Source: Cercis canadensis | Lineage: Eukaryota; Streptophyta; Magnoliopsida; Fabales; Fabaceae | NCBI GenBank assembly: GCA_003255065.1 | Contig: QAOA01002492.1 | Span: forward strand, 665,901-729,900 | DNA: 64,000 nt | Direction: 5' to 3' | Shown here: in pieces, positions 47,506-57,998 of the stretch | Numbering within the stretch: position 1 is the stretch's first letter | Layout: each line of letters starts with the position of its first letter | Program-made: the position numbers and the translations under genes | The notes under the pieces: model-generated | What the model was told of the DNA's origin: nothing | What the model saw: the letters and a program-made list of their open reading frames with translations, nothing else | Database searches by the model: none

Positions 47506-47594
47506 CTTTTCAAAGCTCCCCAAAGCTAATGATGGCGACATGTCAGCTGGAGCAGCAGCTATGTTAAAGAAGGTATGCAGCATTGTCTTCTCCC

Positions 47595-47652
47595 TTCTAG
47601 AAAATTTTAGAGATAGCTAGAGTAGACTAGAAGATTCTAGAATGTTCTAGTG
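47595..47652 (+). promoter_or_regulatory. HSE array 1 in solo LTR
   Basis: Every fifth base starts a GAA/TTC-like triplet: TTC 47595, GAA 47600, TTT 47605, GAG 47610, AGC 47615, GAG 47620, GAC 47625, GAA 47630, TTC 47635, GAA 47640, TTC 47645. The last four are perfect and alternate, the preferred layout for a heat-shock factor trimer. Others are one or two bases off. Confidence 0.75.
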
Positions 47653-47769
47653 TATATTAGCATGAGCTAGAAGGTACTGAAAAATTCTAGAACATCCTAG
47701 AAGGTACTGGAAGGATGAAGAAACTTCTAGAAGATTTCAGAGCATCCTAGAACCTGGATGAAGGAACTA

Positions 47770-47812
47770 GACAATCCTAGAAGATTCTGGAGCTGTCTAG
47801 AAGGTTCTAGAA
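47770..47812 (+). promoter_or_regulatory. HSE array 2 in solo LTR
   Basis: A second 5-bp-phased run: GAC 47770, TCC 47775, GAA 47780, TTC 47785, GAG 47790, GTC 47795, GAA 47800, TTC 47805, GAA 47810. Five of nine modules are perfect. It lies about 90-130 bp upstream of the TATA-like site. Confidence 0.75.
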
Positions 47813-48144
47813 ACCTTGAGATATGTTGTAGTTTATTCTAGAACTTTGTAGCTTATTCTACATGTGTCTAGGCTAGTAGTTCCCACCTCCTCCATCACCT
47901 ATAAATAGGAGTAACTAAGCTTGTTTTGTGTGTAAGAGAAAGTGAGACATCTCTTTACATGAGAGTGGTGTCTTGAGTTGTGAGCTTTCTTTTGAGTGTT
48001 TTATTTCTCTTCAATTGTGAGTGGTCCTTGCAAAGTGTTGCAGTGTCTTTTATTGTGGGTATAATACAAGTAATTTGTTTACTTGTTTGGGTCCAATATT
48101 AGTAAATTTAGAGTTGCGTACTCTAAATTTTACTCAACAAGCTA

Positions 48145-48451
48145 TAGATATCTGGTTGAACTCCCTTTCAGAACCAAAAGGTCTAGAACCCACTTCAATT
48201 TCACTATTAAACCTCAGAAACTTTGGTTGTTAATTTGTCCGAAACATCTCTTGCTTTTCTCTCTCAGCCCCCTGCAACTAGTGACAACTCCTAATGAAAT
48301 ATCCACAAAAATACATTATTTCACAGAAAAAAAGAAACAATATATTGGGCTCAGATCTCAGAGTAACTGGAACATGCAATTCTCATAACTACCTTCCTTT
48401 TAGAACTGACTTATTAGTAGTCATTTATTACAATCATCTCTTAAGCTCCTC
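48145..48451. other. Intergenic, 3' of amidase D
   Basis: The first 170 bp are the other half of the orphan exon and flank shared with unit B. After 'ccacaaaaataca' (about 48315) the sequence is specific to this junction. No gene. Confidence 0.45.
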
Positions 48452-50350
48452 CTATATTTTAAGTGGAGGAGGCTTCCTAATTTTAGTTGCTTGCTCAAAG
48501 GAATAAGCAATTTCGATCAGTTTTGGCTCTGACCCTTTCAATCCTCCAAACAAAATCCCAAACGGTCCATTTTTGCCATACCCTGCAGGTAGTATTACTC
48601 CTGGATAACCTCCAATTGCAAGTACATGAGCAAAAAGATAAGTAGGCACAACTACTGCATCTAGTTTATTCTCTTTCATTATTTTCTCAAAACCAGTTTT
48701 GGACAATGTTTCTAAAGTCAGCAGTGCTGCTTTCTCTTTTTCTCCAATTCCATTTGTCTTTTGGGCTTGTAAAAATAGATCTTGGCCATACTCCAGCGTC
48801 TCCTGCAATTGCAGAACCACAGTTGAGTTAGTAATATACATATATTAACCATGACCAAATATATCACAACTTCACAACTAGTGTTCTGCTCTCATACTCA
48901 CCAATTTTGGGTTTTTCTTGTAGAAGGCTATCACATCTGCCAAGGATCGCACCGGCGAAACAACTAAGTCTTTAAGGTATGCATTCAATGATAGTTTGAA
49001 TTCAGCTTCCATTACAGTGTATTCACTAGGATCAGTAAGGATTTTGAAAAGATCTAGTTCCAAACTGCCAACCAGAATTGCACCCTTTTTCCTAAATTTG
49101 GGGAAAGTACATGCGACTTTTTATATGAATTCACCAGAACTGAATAATTGTTGAAATACACATATATAGACAGTGATTTTCATTACCGCAAAGTCTTTAG
49201 GTGCTTCTCAAATGTTTCCTTTTCGAAAGTGTCATTGCCAAGGAAAGCTTCTACTGCAGCTCTCACTATCCCTAATCTTTTTCCTCTTAACCCATCAATT
49301 TTAAGAAATTGAGCGTAGCCACCTTACTGTGATGCTTCAATTGTTGCCTTATCCCTAACATCAATGCCAGCAACAGCTTCAAGGACATAGACAGCATCTG
49401 ATACAGTCCTGAAAATTGGTCTGTGCCATCCCACACCAAGTTACACATTTCACTTGTAAAAGCATCAGAAAGTTATGTTCCACATGCAAAAGGTGCATAA
49501 TGTTTTGTAACTGTTTGTAGTCAAGATTGACTTACCCAACCGTGTCTTGTCTGGGGGAGATTGGAACTACCCCTGCTCTACTGGTGAGAACAACAGTTGG
49601 TTTGATTCCCACTACAGAATTAGCTCCTGAAGGACATAAAATGGAGCCACTAGTATCTGTGCCAAGAGTCACTGCTGCCAAATTTGCTGCTACTGATATA
49701 GCTGATCCGCTACTAGACCCACAAGGATTGCCCAGTGTGTATGGATTCTACACAGAAATGACATGGAGTAAGTACACTGGGAAATTTAGAATCATCATAA
49801 GTTTAGAACATATAATTTGCTATAAATAGGGTGAATTTTGATCAGAGCTATACTGAAGCAAAAAGAGAAAGAAAAATGCATATAGCATCTCTCATCTTCA
49901 TCTTAAATTCTAACTCTTTTGCCTTTTTTTTTTTTTTTCTCCCGTGTCTTTCTCTTCTCCACTCTTCTTGTTTGTTCTATAATTAAAGAGAACAGCGATG
50001 ATAGTTTGTTTCTTTTCTTTAGTAAGGTACATCCGTCTTGTTCAGATGGCAAGATACAAGCAGAGAATAGATAGGTTTAGTATGCCTATCCTTGAAGTAA
50101 CAGAACAAGTATGTATCTCTTCTCATCATATGTGTAATGGCAGCAAGATACATAAGGAAAGAGCTGTCAGCTGTAAAATTCTTTTGATTTCACAATATCT
50201 GAAGCATGTATATGATTCACATTTATTAGGCTGTAAACCTTAAGCAGACAATGTGAAACATTATTTGTGTCATTATGTTATGTGAAATATCCATCCAACT
50301 CTTTCCCTTTTACATTTTTCTTTCTGAATTAATATAAAACTGGGATTTAT

Positions 50351-50632
50351 TGACTTTTGAACAAAGAGCCTATAAGAATGAATCCTCATTCTTAATTTTA
50401 GAGTACAGATTTATAGAATATTTATAGGCTGAAGCTATCCTAATTCTAGGAGGTAAATAAGGAAATATGGAGGAAATTACTCCTCACTTACTGAGGCAAC
50501 AACTAGGATACAAACAAGGAAATTACAATCAATTACAATATTATATTAAATGTTAATCTAATCATATTTAAATGCTAATTCCTATCAATCATTGAGAGTG
50601 ATTTCTGTCAATTGCTGAGATTCTCTTCAACA
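50351..50632. mobile_element. Possible solo LTR in amidase D intron 1
   Basis: A 282-bp stretch starting TGACTTTTGAAC and ending CTCTTCAACA, absent from introns of A-C. On the minus strand it reads TGTTGAAGAG... with a TATA-like 'ctataaatattc' inside, the look of a short LTR. No matching TSD was found, so the boundary is tentative. Confidence 0.3.
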
Positions 50633-50899
50633 ACTGTATACCAGAAACTGTATTGCAATTTTCTTAAAATAGTAAGCTTTGTACCTGTATCAGAAAAATA
50701 AAAAGGAAACAGATAGGTCACTTGAAAGGCAAGACCAAACTATGCTTATAGATGATTAAAGTATACATATAGACATTCCACCAGTAGCAGTTTGACAAAA
50801 GCACATTATCCTAGTCATGCTCCTAAGATTACAGGTTTATATATTTTTTAATTTTTTCATCTTAGTAAGCTGAAGCTGAGAAATGTTTAATTTATTAAA

Positions 50900-51535
50900 T
50901 AAATTGTTGAGTTTGAGATTTAAGGATACCAAGCGAACTGCTTTGTCTAAGAGGCTATAGAGGACCACATTGCTTGTTGAAGTATGAACAAGTTTGAGCT
51001 TTAAGGATACCAAGTGGACTGCTTTCTGTCTAAGAAGGTACGTTAAATTGAACACATGAAAGAAAATTTCACACAATCTAGAGGACTACATTGCTTATTG
51101 AAGTATGAACAAGTTTGAGCTTTCAGGATACCAAGTGGACTAGCTTTTGTCTTAAAGGCGACATTAAATTGAACCCAATAAAGAAAATTTCACATAATCT
51201 AGAGGACCACATTGCTTATTGAAATATGAACAAGTTTGAGCTTTAAGGATACCAAGTGAACTGCTTTCTGTCTAAGAGGCTACATTATATTGAACCCAAG
51301 AAAGAATATTTCACATAATCTAGAGTACTACATTGCTTATTGAAGTATCAACAAGTTTGAGCTGTAAGTATACCAAGTGCACTGCGTCCTGTCTAAGAGG
51401 CTATAAAAATTGAGCCCAAGAGAGGAACTTCTACACAATCTAGAAGTTTGAGCTAAGGAACTATATAAATTTTAAACCATGAAAAGGAAATTCCACATAA
51501 TCTGGATGACCACATTGCTTATTGAAGTATGAACA
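50900..51535. repeat. Intronic minisatellite, expanded in copy D
   Basis: About five tandem units of roughly 120 bp. 'aggataccaag' recurs near 50930, 51005, 51125 and 51245 and, as 'agtataccaag', near 51366. Each unit carries 'ataatctagag' and 'attgcttattgaa'. A-C hold about two units. Confidence 0.85.
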
Positions 51536-52167
51536 AGAAATTTACCTTTCCTTGTCTACCTCTGGCACTCCAACCATTGGGTGCGTTACTGGACCTGAAA
51601 GCAGACCACTCAGTCAAGCTGGCCTTGCCCAATATGATAGCTCCAGATTCCCTCAACCTTTTAACAACCCCTGCATCTCTAGGCACCACAGATCCCAGCA
51701 ATGCAAACGAACCTGCCGTGGTGTTGAGCTTATCCTTAGTTGCGATGTTATCCTTGAGCAGAATAGGTATTCCATGCAACTTGGACAAAGAGTGAGGTGC
51801 CTTAGCCTTGCGCTCTTGGTTAGTTCTATCAGCTTGGGCTAGTGCATCTGGGTTTACCTCTATCACCCCCTTAAGAACTGGATTTAGCTCTCAATGTCTT
51901 TGAGATAGAACTCAATCAGTTGCCTAGAGTTTAGTTGTTTACTCTTGAAAGCAAGTTGCAGATCAAGGACTGTAGCTTCTCTGATTGATAGCTCCTTGCT
52001 TAAGGTGGTGAGTATTATTCCAGATGACAATGTGGTTACAAGGATTAACAAAAGAAGGAATGAGAAGGAAGGGATGCTGAGCATTGAATTGGAAGCCATT
52101 AGAGGGAAAGAGAAGATGAATTACTATTCAGTCAAGCATATCTTCAAACACTTGCAGTGCCATTTTC

Positions 52168-52175
52168 TTTTATAG
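52168..52175 (-). promoter_or_regulatory. TATA box of amidase D
   Basis: Reverse complement CTATAAAA, about 70 nt upstream of the copy D start codon. Position conserved with A-C. Confidence 0.5.
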
Positions 52176-52456
52176 TTCTCACAAATGGAAAGGAAAGATT
52201 CTCTCCCGAGAAGGCTTCAATGTCGCAGTAGTGGTGGTAAAGGTTTTAAGTAATCATTATGCTAATCACATCAATTTAACTTGCGTGAGTCTAATTAATA
52301 TTACAAATAATATTATTTTTGTGTCCAAATATCATCAAAGCCACTTCAAGCAAAAGTAATACTATTTACGGCTTAACATCACATCATATCATGCTAACAT
52401 GATTGTTAGTACCATACTTAAATCATTGTTTTCGTAGTACTCAAATTCTACCAGCT

Positions 52457-53029
52457 GGCCTTTTGACCAAATTAAGGTAGTGCACAATCTTATTTACCAA
52501 TCTAGGGTACTTTTTAACATAATTACAAGAATAATGCAATTTTTTAAAATTGAAAAATAAAAAAAATAAAAAAAAGCTGACATGTGCGGGGCCCACTGGA
52601 CACGCCGGTGGCCACGCGGCACGTCACAGGAGGACACGCCGTGGGCCTCACAGCGTGTCCGCTTTTGTCCCATTCACCCATTGCGTGTGTCAGCTGCTGA
52701 CTGTGCTGATGTCATTTGGCATAGTTAGGACCCACATGAGAGCAAAGGCCGGAGGAAGACAAAACGGATGTGCCGTTAGAGCTGTGGCATGTCCCTTGGA
52801 GATGTGCTATTAGAGAAATGACATGTCCTTTGGAGATATGCCGTCAGCCAAATGGCATGTCCCTTGAAGAAACTCCACTAGCCTAATGGCATGTCCGGTG
52901 GGCCCGCCCGCATCAGCTTTTTTTTTTTTTTCAATTTTAAAAAATTACATTATTCCTGTAATTATGTTAAAAAGTACCCTAGATTGACAAATAAGATTGC
53001 GTACTAACTTAATTTGGTCAAAAGGCCCC
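52457..53029. mobile_element. Foldback element with >100-bp inverted repeats
   Basis: Left arm 'ggccttttgaccaaattaag' through 'ttttaaaattgaaaaa' (52457-52558) and an inverted right arm (about 52930-53029) agree at roughly nine bases in ten. The core is GC-rich, with 'ggcccactggacacgccgg' and repeated 'ggcatgtcc' blocks, and shares 'gcgtgtccg.ttttgtccc' with 31834-32326 and 45235-45722. Long TIRs suggest a Mutator-like or foldback class; no 9-bp TSD is obvious. Confidence 0.7.
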
Positions 53030-54295
53030 GACTAATATGACATAATGCTAAAGTCACTACTGTTAATGTTTTGGTCTGCACCTTTCCAATTCTCGGTGCA
53101 ATACTCTGAATAAAAAATGGGTGGACACTTGGTACCCCTGAGAGGAAGAGTTTGGTTGTTTCGGTGGCATCCGTTCAATAAATTTTGTATCGTTACAAAA
53201 ATTTTAAAAATTAAATTATTTAATATGTATTAAAATATATAATTTTAATAAAATATTAAAATAACATAATATAAAAAAACGTGATAAGATGTAGCTATTT
53301 TCTAATACTGTTTTTAGTATTTTTTTTAATGTGGCTAAAATGTATATTGAAATGAAATGCATTAGAGGGAAAAGTGCCACTGATTTCCAGAGGTGAATAT
53401 ATAAAATCTTTTTATNAGTATATTTTTTTATATAGAACATGTGGCTAAAATGTATATTGAAATGAAATGCATTAGAGGGAAAAGTGCCACTGATTTCCAG
53501 AGGTGAATATATAGAATCTTTTTATGGGTATTCAAAAGTACTTTGTGCATTAAGTATTTAAGTTCAGTTTAAATAAATAATTTATTTAAGCGGTATTGGA
53601 ATATAGTAACCTCTTCTCATTCTAAATTTTTTGTAATAAAAAAATAATTTATTTAAGCATATAGATATTAAGATTTTATGTGAGAAGTTTTTATACAATT
53701 AACTCATTTAAAATTAAGTTATTTTGTATGTAGATAAATAATTTAAAAAATGTTTCTATATCAGAAAAAATAGAAGAAATGAACTACGTTGACTCAGCAC
53801 TTCAAATAAATTCACAATGTTCATGATTTAATCTTTTAAAGTATAAATAGAATGAAGAAAATATAAGTTATTAACTTACTATGTGTGGTCTAATGATAAA
53901 AATATAAATAATTTATAAAGGTGACAGATTCAATTATTTAAACTTTCATACTACCTCAAAAAAAACAGAAGAAAATATCAGTCCCACCTCAACGTGATTC
54001 ACGAGCATATAGGACCAAAGCGGATGTTTTAAGATTTGACGTTTGAAACTGCTTTTCCTTTTGCAGTTTTTGCTTTTCTTTATGACCTTTCATTATTTAT
54101 AGGTTGGAGCTATGTTACTTCCTCTAAGTACTATTTTTAACCTCAATTAGATGAGTTTGGATGAAAATTATTAATCAATTTTAGTATCGTTGTAAAGATA
54201 TCAAAAAATTAAATCACTTAGTATGTGTTAAAATATATAATTTTTTTTTATAAAATGCAAGAACAAACACAATATAAGAAAATATAACAAGAATC
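53030..54295. other. Amidase D upstream flank and AT-rich DNA
   Basis: At 53035-53160 it resembles the region upstream of amidases B/C and a further copy at 59615-59720. The N at 53416 is flanked by near-identical copies of 'atgtggctaaaatgtatatt' and following bases (53330 and 53440), probably unmerged contig ends. No gene. Confidence 0.45.
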
Positions 54296-54424
54296 AATTA
54301 CTACAAGAAAAAAAAAAAGATTTTCTTATGAATTTTATTATGAAAAAATACCTAAAAATTCGTGAGATGTGTGTTTCTCACGGATTTTGAAGTGTGAAAA
54401 AAACTCGTATTATAGGCTAAATTT

Positions 54425-55559
54425 TAGAGTTTTTAAATTGGATTAGGCCTATTGGGTTGGCCCAGCCCGCCATGCAAATGGGGTGAGTTAAGTTCATGTT
54501 TTTTTAACCTATTTAGAAGCGGGTTTTTGAACCCGCTCCGTTTAAGTTACGGGTTAAGGGTGAGGCAGATTAACCCATCAGTTAATTTTATTTTATTTTA
54601 AGAAAAAAAATATTTTAAAATAAAAATTAAAATCTCTAACCCTCAAATTCTCATTTCTATTTATCAGTCTCTCCCTTTCCTCTCTACTCTCTTGCACGTA
54701 CGCACCTCACCTCAGCTCCGGCCACCTAGTTTGACTTCGTTGCTGTCGCCTGTCGCTGTTGCCGTGGTGCGTCTGTGACTCTGTTGGCCTACTACTACTA
54801 AGATATATAATAGCCAGAGAGGTTTATTTACTAAAGAGAGCAACTGTTAGAAAATCTTCAAGACCGTATTGAACGGTAATGTTATGCTTCTTTCTTCTTC
54901 TCGAAGATCAAATTTTCATTGCTTGATGCAGCTTTCTTCTGTAAATTTCTGACCTGGGATTCATGGGTTTTTATATGGCTTTTTAATTTATTGATTTTCA
55001 CTCTTTCTAAGATATTGTTTGTTTCGTGGGATTCATGGGTTCCCACCAAGTACCACTGCAATATCTTTTCTGTACGTACAATTTATCACCTCGCGAGTAT
55101 ATTCAACCAATAATACACTTTACTTTATCCTTTTGATTCTCGTGGCTTCAAATCTCTACTATGACCTTTGGGTCATGGATGCATGTGAAGTTTCTGAACT
55201 TTTACATACTGGGCATGAGGTTTGGGATTTTTCACTTAATTAATTGCTTGGACACCCATGTCCCATTACTTATTGCATGTAACTACTTAAGATTTACTTC
55301 CTAAATTAAGAGATTGAACTACAAATGGATAGGTAGTAGCCAAAGAAATGTTATTTAATTCTTCCGAATTATTTAGGAAGTTGTTAATACTTAGCAAACT
55401 GATTTGTTGTGCAATGCTAATACCTAGTTATTGATTTGTTTTTTATTTTATTTTGAGCAAGCTGCCTGCTTAACCCATAACCCACAGTAGATTGGATTGG
55501 GTTGAGATTTTCTTAGCCCGTCCCGTTTATTGGCGGGTCAGCCCATCTTGACAGCTCTA
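54425..55559. mobile_element. hAT-type element nested in CACTA-like element
   Basis: Right end 'ttgacagctcta' (inverse TAGAGCTGTCAA) and GGCCC-rich ends match hAT-type termini; the left end TAGAGTTTTTAAATTGG is weaker. Flanks ctaaattt / tcaaattt agree at six of eight. The interior 'ctctccctttcctctctact' around 54660 looks like a transposase 5' UTR, but coding sequence is not recognisable. Confidence 0.45.
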
Positions 55560-55639
55560 TCAAATTTTTAATAGAATTCCGTTCTGTGGAAAAATTTCTC
55601 ACGGAATTTTTCATAAAATTTCTCACGAACTTACTTTTA

Positions 55640-55770
55640 GAGTGAGAAAAATGAAAAAAAAAAATTCACAGAATTTCTTATAGAATTTTGTTTGTGAGAA
55701 ATTTCGTAANAAAAATGAAAAAAAAATTCACAGAATTTCTTATAGAATTTTGTTTGTGAAAAATTAAGAA
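55640..55770. repeat. Repeat across N at 55710
   Basis: 'ttcacagaatttcttatag' and flanks occur on both sides of the N at about 65-bp distance. Likely unmerged contig overlap. Confidence 0.6.
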
Positions 55771-56239
55771 AGTTTTTTTTTTTTTTTTTGCTGATTTCTT
55801 ATATTAATACTAAAAAAATTACAAAAAGGGAAAACAAAAATTCAAAGAAAAGTTAACAAAAAATCATACATTATCATATTTAAATAAACTTTACAGAATT
55901 TGATCTTAGATTTTACACATTTTACAATCAAAAAGAAACTAACTTAAGCAATGATTACTATACGAAACTAACTCTAAATTAATAAAATTCATCAACCATA
56001 GAGTTAGAACAAAACAGAAAAATCTCAATAAAATAAACAAATGTATAGAATTTTTTTTTAGCTATTATGCACTATAATTGATTTTTCCTAAGATTTGGTG
56101 ACATAATTGCCTTCAGCATAGGCTGCAATAATGTAGAGAGTGCAGCTGTTGGAGATGAATGCCTACGATTTTTGACATCTGTCATACAAAAGAGTAATTA
56201 ATTCAACATAAATATCAAACGGTTAAATAAATTAGCTAA

Positions 56240-56325
56240 CCCCTAAATTCTAATCCTAAATTCTTAACCCTAACCCTTAACTCCTAACCTCTAAATGACT
56301 AACCATAAACCCTAAACCAAAAATT
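56240..56325. repeat. Degenerate telomere-like AACCCTA tract
   Basis: Variants of 'cctaaattc', 'taaccctaaccctta' and 'aaaccctaaacc' run for about 85 bp within the CACTA-like element. Perfect units are few. Confidence 0.4.
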
Positions 56326-56417
56326 GAGCAGAGTTTCCCTTAAAACTTGAAGAATCTAGCAATTATAAATTCCACATAATTACCTAAAACAATGAAAATT
56401 CCTTATTAAATTAATGC

Positions 56418-56765
56418 AGTAAAGTTATCTAAAACAGTCAAAATTTTAATAAATTTTACAACATCCAAAAAAATTCAAAAAATGACACAATCATTCTACA
56501 CAATTCATACAACAAAAGCCTTGACAAAATTTAAAGCAATCTAACTAATTTAATCATTAAATCAATATAGTAAAGTTACTTAAAATAGTCAAAAAATTCT
56601 AATAAATTCTACAATATCTAAAAAGAATCCAAAAAATAGCACAATCATTCTACACAATTCATACAACAAAAGCCCTAACAAAATTTAAAGCAATCTTACC
56701 AATTTTATCAGTAAATCAATACAGTAAAGTTACCTAAATTCTAATACCTATAACAGTCAACAAAT
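56418..56765. repeat. Tandem repeat, 151-154-bp period
   Basis: 'agtaaagtta' starts units at 56418, 56569 and 56723; the first two units share 'cattctacacaattcatac' and the neighbouring sequence. About 2.3 units inside the CACTA-like element. Confidence 0.7.
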
Positions 56766-57483
56766 CTTCCATCAAAACAAGGCATGCCTAAATCCATAAT
56801 CACATGGACACCATTCCACAAACAAAAGATAATAAAACTACAAAATAATCTACCTAGAAACAAAAGAACTCCAAGTTTGGTTTAGAGACAAAAATATAAA
56901 AGAGAAATTGGTAGAAATAGGCTTACCTCTACTCCAAAGCAAATAAACAAAGCTTGAAACTCCTTGACGCCGCTGAAAAAAGGTGAAGAATGACTGGATA
57001 ACTAAAATCGCTCAAGGTAGATGAGAGAAACCAAGGTGAGGAGAGGGAAAAGTGAATATGAAAATGAGGAATAAGAGCTGCGATATGAGAAGAAATATCC
57101 AAATTCTTCATGGATTTTTTCACGGACTTTGGGTCATGAGAAATTATAAAACTCAAATTTTAACTTTAATGAAACGATGTGTTCTGTTTCTCACATTAAA
57201 AATCCATATTTGTTACGGACTTTCTCACAGAAAAGTTTTTTCATGAGAAAATTTCATGAGTTTCTCATGGAAAAATTTTTCTTGAGAAATTTTTTAGAAA
57301 ATTAAATTTCTGATTGAATTTTCTCACAAAAAATTTTTCGTGGGAAAATCTGTGGTAAATTCAATTTTCTCAGGGAATTTGTCACGGAAAATTTTTTCTT
57401 GAGAAATTCTTATTGAATGCTAATTCGTGATAATTTCTCACCGAATTTCATTTCATGAGAAATCGAGGGTTTTTTTAGTGAAT

Positions 57484-57990
57484 TATTTTCAAGTATGTTT
57501 TTTGACACATTTTCTTATATCGTGTTTATAAATTTTGCAAAGAATTAATTATTTTGGCACATACTAAGTGATTCATTTTTTTGAGATTTTTATAATAATA
57601 CCAAAATCATAGTATAGGTTCCATTGGGATCCACCCAAAATCCCACCCAAAAATAGTAGGGCTAGCATTTCCTCCTCTTAAAGAGGGAGATTAGCATAGC
57701 CCTCACCTTATTTATGATAGTGCGCTAACGGATGCGATTGTTTTGCTTTGCTCTATAGCATGATTTCACACGTTAAGGTCCCCATCTAATACTCCTTACA
57801 TTATGAAAAGTTTATTTTTTATTTAGTTAAATGAGAATTTTTTTTTTTCACATAAAGCTACATAATAGTGAGTAATTTATGGGAGTGCTATGCTACAGCC
57901 TCCAAATGTGACATAAGTCACATCTTTTGTTATTTTTACATTATCTTGCTTATATATTGTATCATTTTGATATAGTTGACATAATTTAAA
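57484..57990. other. AT-rich flank, block shared with unit B/C
   Basis: 57618-57715 resembles 32614-32710 ('cacccaaaatcccaccc' and 'ttagcatagccctcacc'). No gene. Confidence 0.4.
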
Positions 57991-57998
57991 TTTATGGA

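Larger units (their letters stand above)
47562..48139 (+). mobile_element. Solo LTR with heat-shock-element arrays
   Basis: 578 bp from TGTTAAAGAAGG to TTTACTCAACA, flanked by a perfect 5-bp TSD, agcta, at 47557-47561 and 48140-48144. Unit B has the single-copy empty site (cagcagctatagat, near 34160), proving insertion. The first 260 bp are filled with GAA/TTC modules at 5-bp spacing, including a perfect four-module heat-shock element at 47630-47647 (GAAgaTTCtaGAAtgTTC). A TATA box 'ctataaatagg' lies at about 47899-47909, followed by a plausible leader. No internal domain remains, so it is a solo LTR left by recombination. The TG..CA ends with a 5-bp TSD do not decide between copia and gypsy; HSE content recalls the copia element ONSEN. 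Confidence 0.85.
40155..48315. repeat. Segmental duplication, copy C
   Basis: Partner of 26753-34337. It extends to 'ccacaaaaataca' at about 48315, after which it continues into the region upstream of amidase D, instead of jumping to DUF2828 as copy B does. Confidence 0.85.
48452..52099 (-). pseudogene. Amidase-signature pseudogene, copy D
   Basis: Exons correspond to 52099-51546 (554 nt), 49747-49536, 49420-49187 (234 nt), 49091-48902, 48802-48452. Exon 1 lacks one base near 51890 relative to A-C ('gatttagctctc' against 'gatttagcctctc'), so translation stops after 71 codons. Exon 3 has a 9-bp in-frame deletion removing part of 'YIPKG'. Splice sites are all kept, and the remaining frame still encodes Lys116, the GSSSG serine and a nucleophile loop reading 'GTDTSGSILCPSG', closer to the family norm than A-C. 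It is the most divergent copy. Intron 1 (1.8 kb) is expanded by the minisatellite and an insertion. A sequencing error at one base could restore the reading frame, so pseudogene status rests mainly on that base. Confidence 0.75.
54299..57480. mobile_element. CACTA-like element (with nested hAT element)
   Basis: Left end TACTACAAGAAAAAA (family norm CACTACAAGAAAA) and right end ...TTTTTTTAGTG, with a 3-bp TSD AAT at 54296-54298 and 57481-57483. Subterminal regions repeat 'tttctcacgga'-like motifs in both orientations (54380-54410, 55590-55760, 57100-57470), as transposase-binding arrays do in CACTA elements. No transposase was recognised; minus-strand open reading near 57156-56929 is unassigned. 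Confidence 0.55.

Noticed and set aside
50900..51535. CRISPR-like array (regular repeats)
   Set aside because: Units are contiguous tandem repeats without unique spacers, within an intron of a plant gene.
56240..56325. Interstitial telomere or chromosome-fusion scar
   Set aside because: Units are mostly degenerate, the tract is short and lies inside a transposable element.
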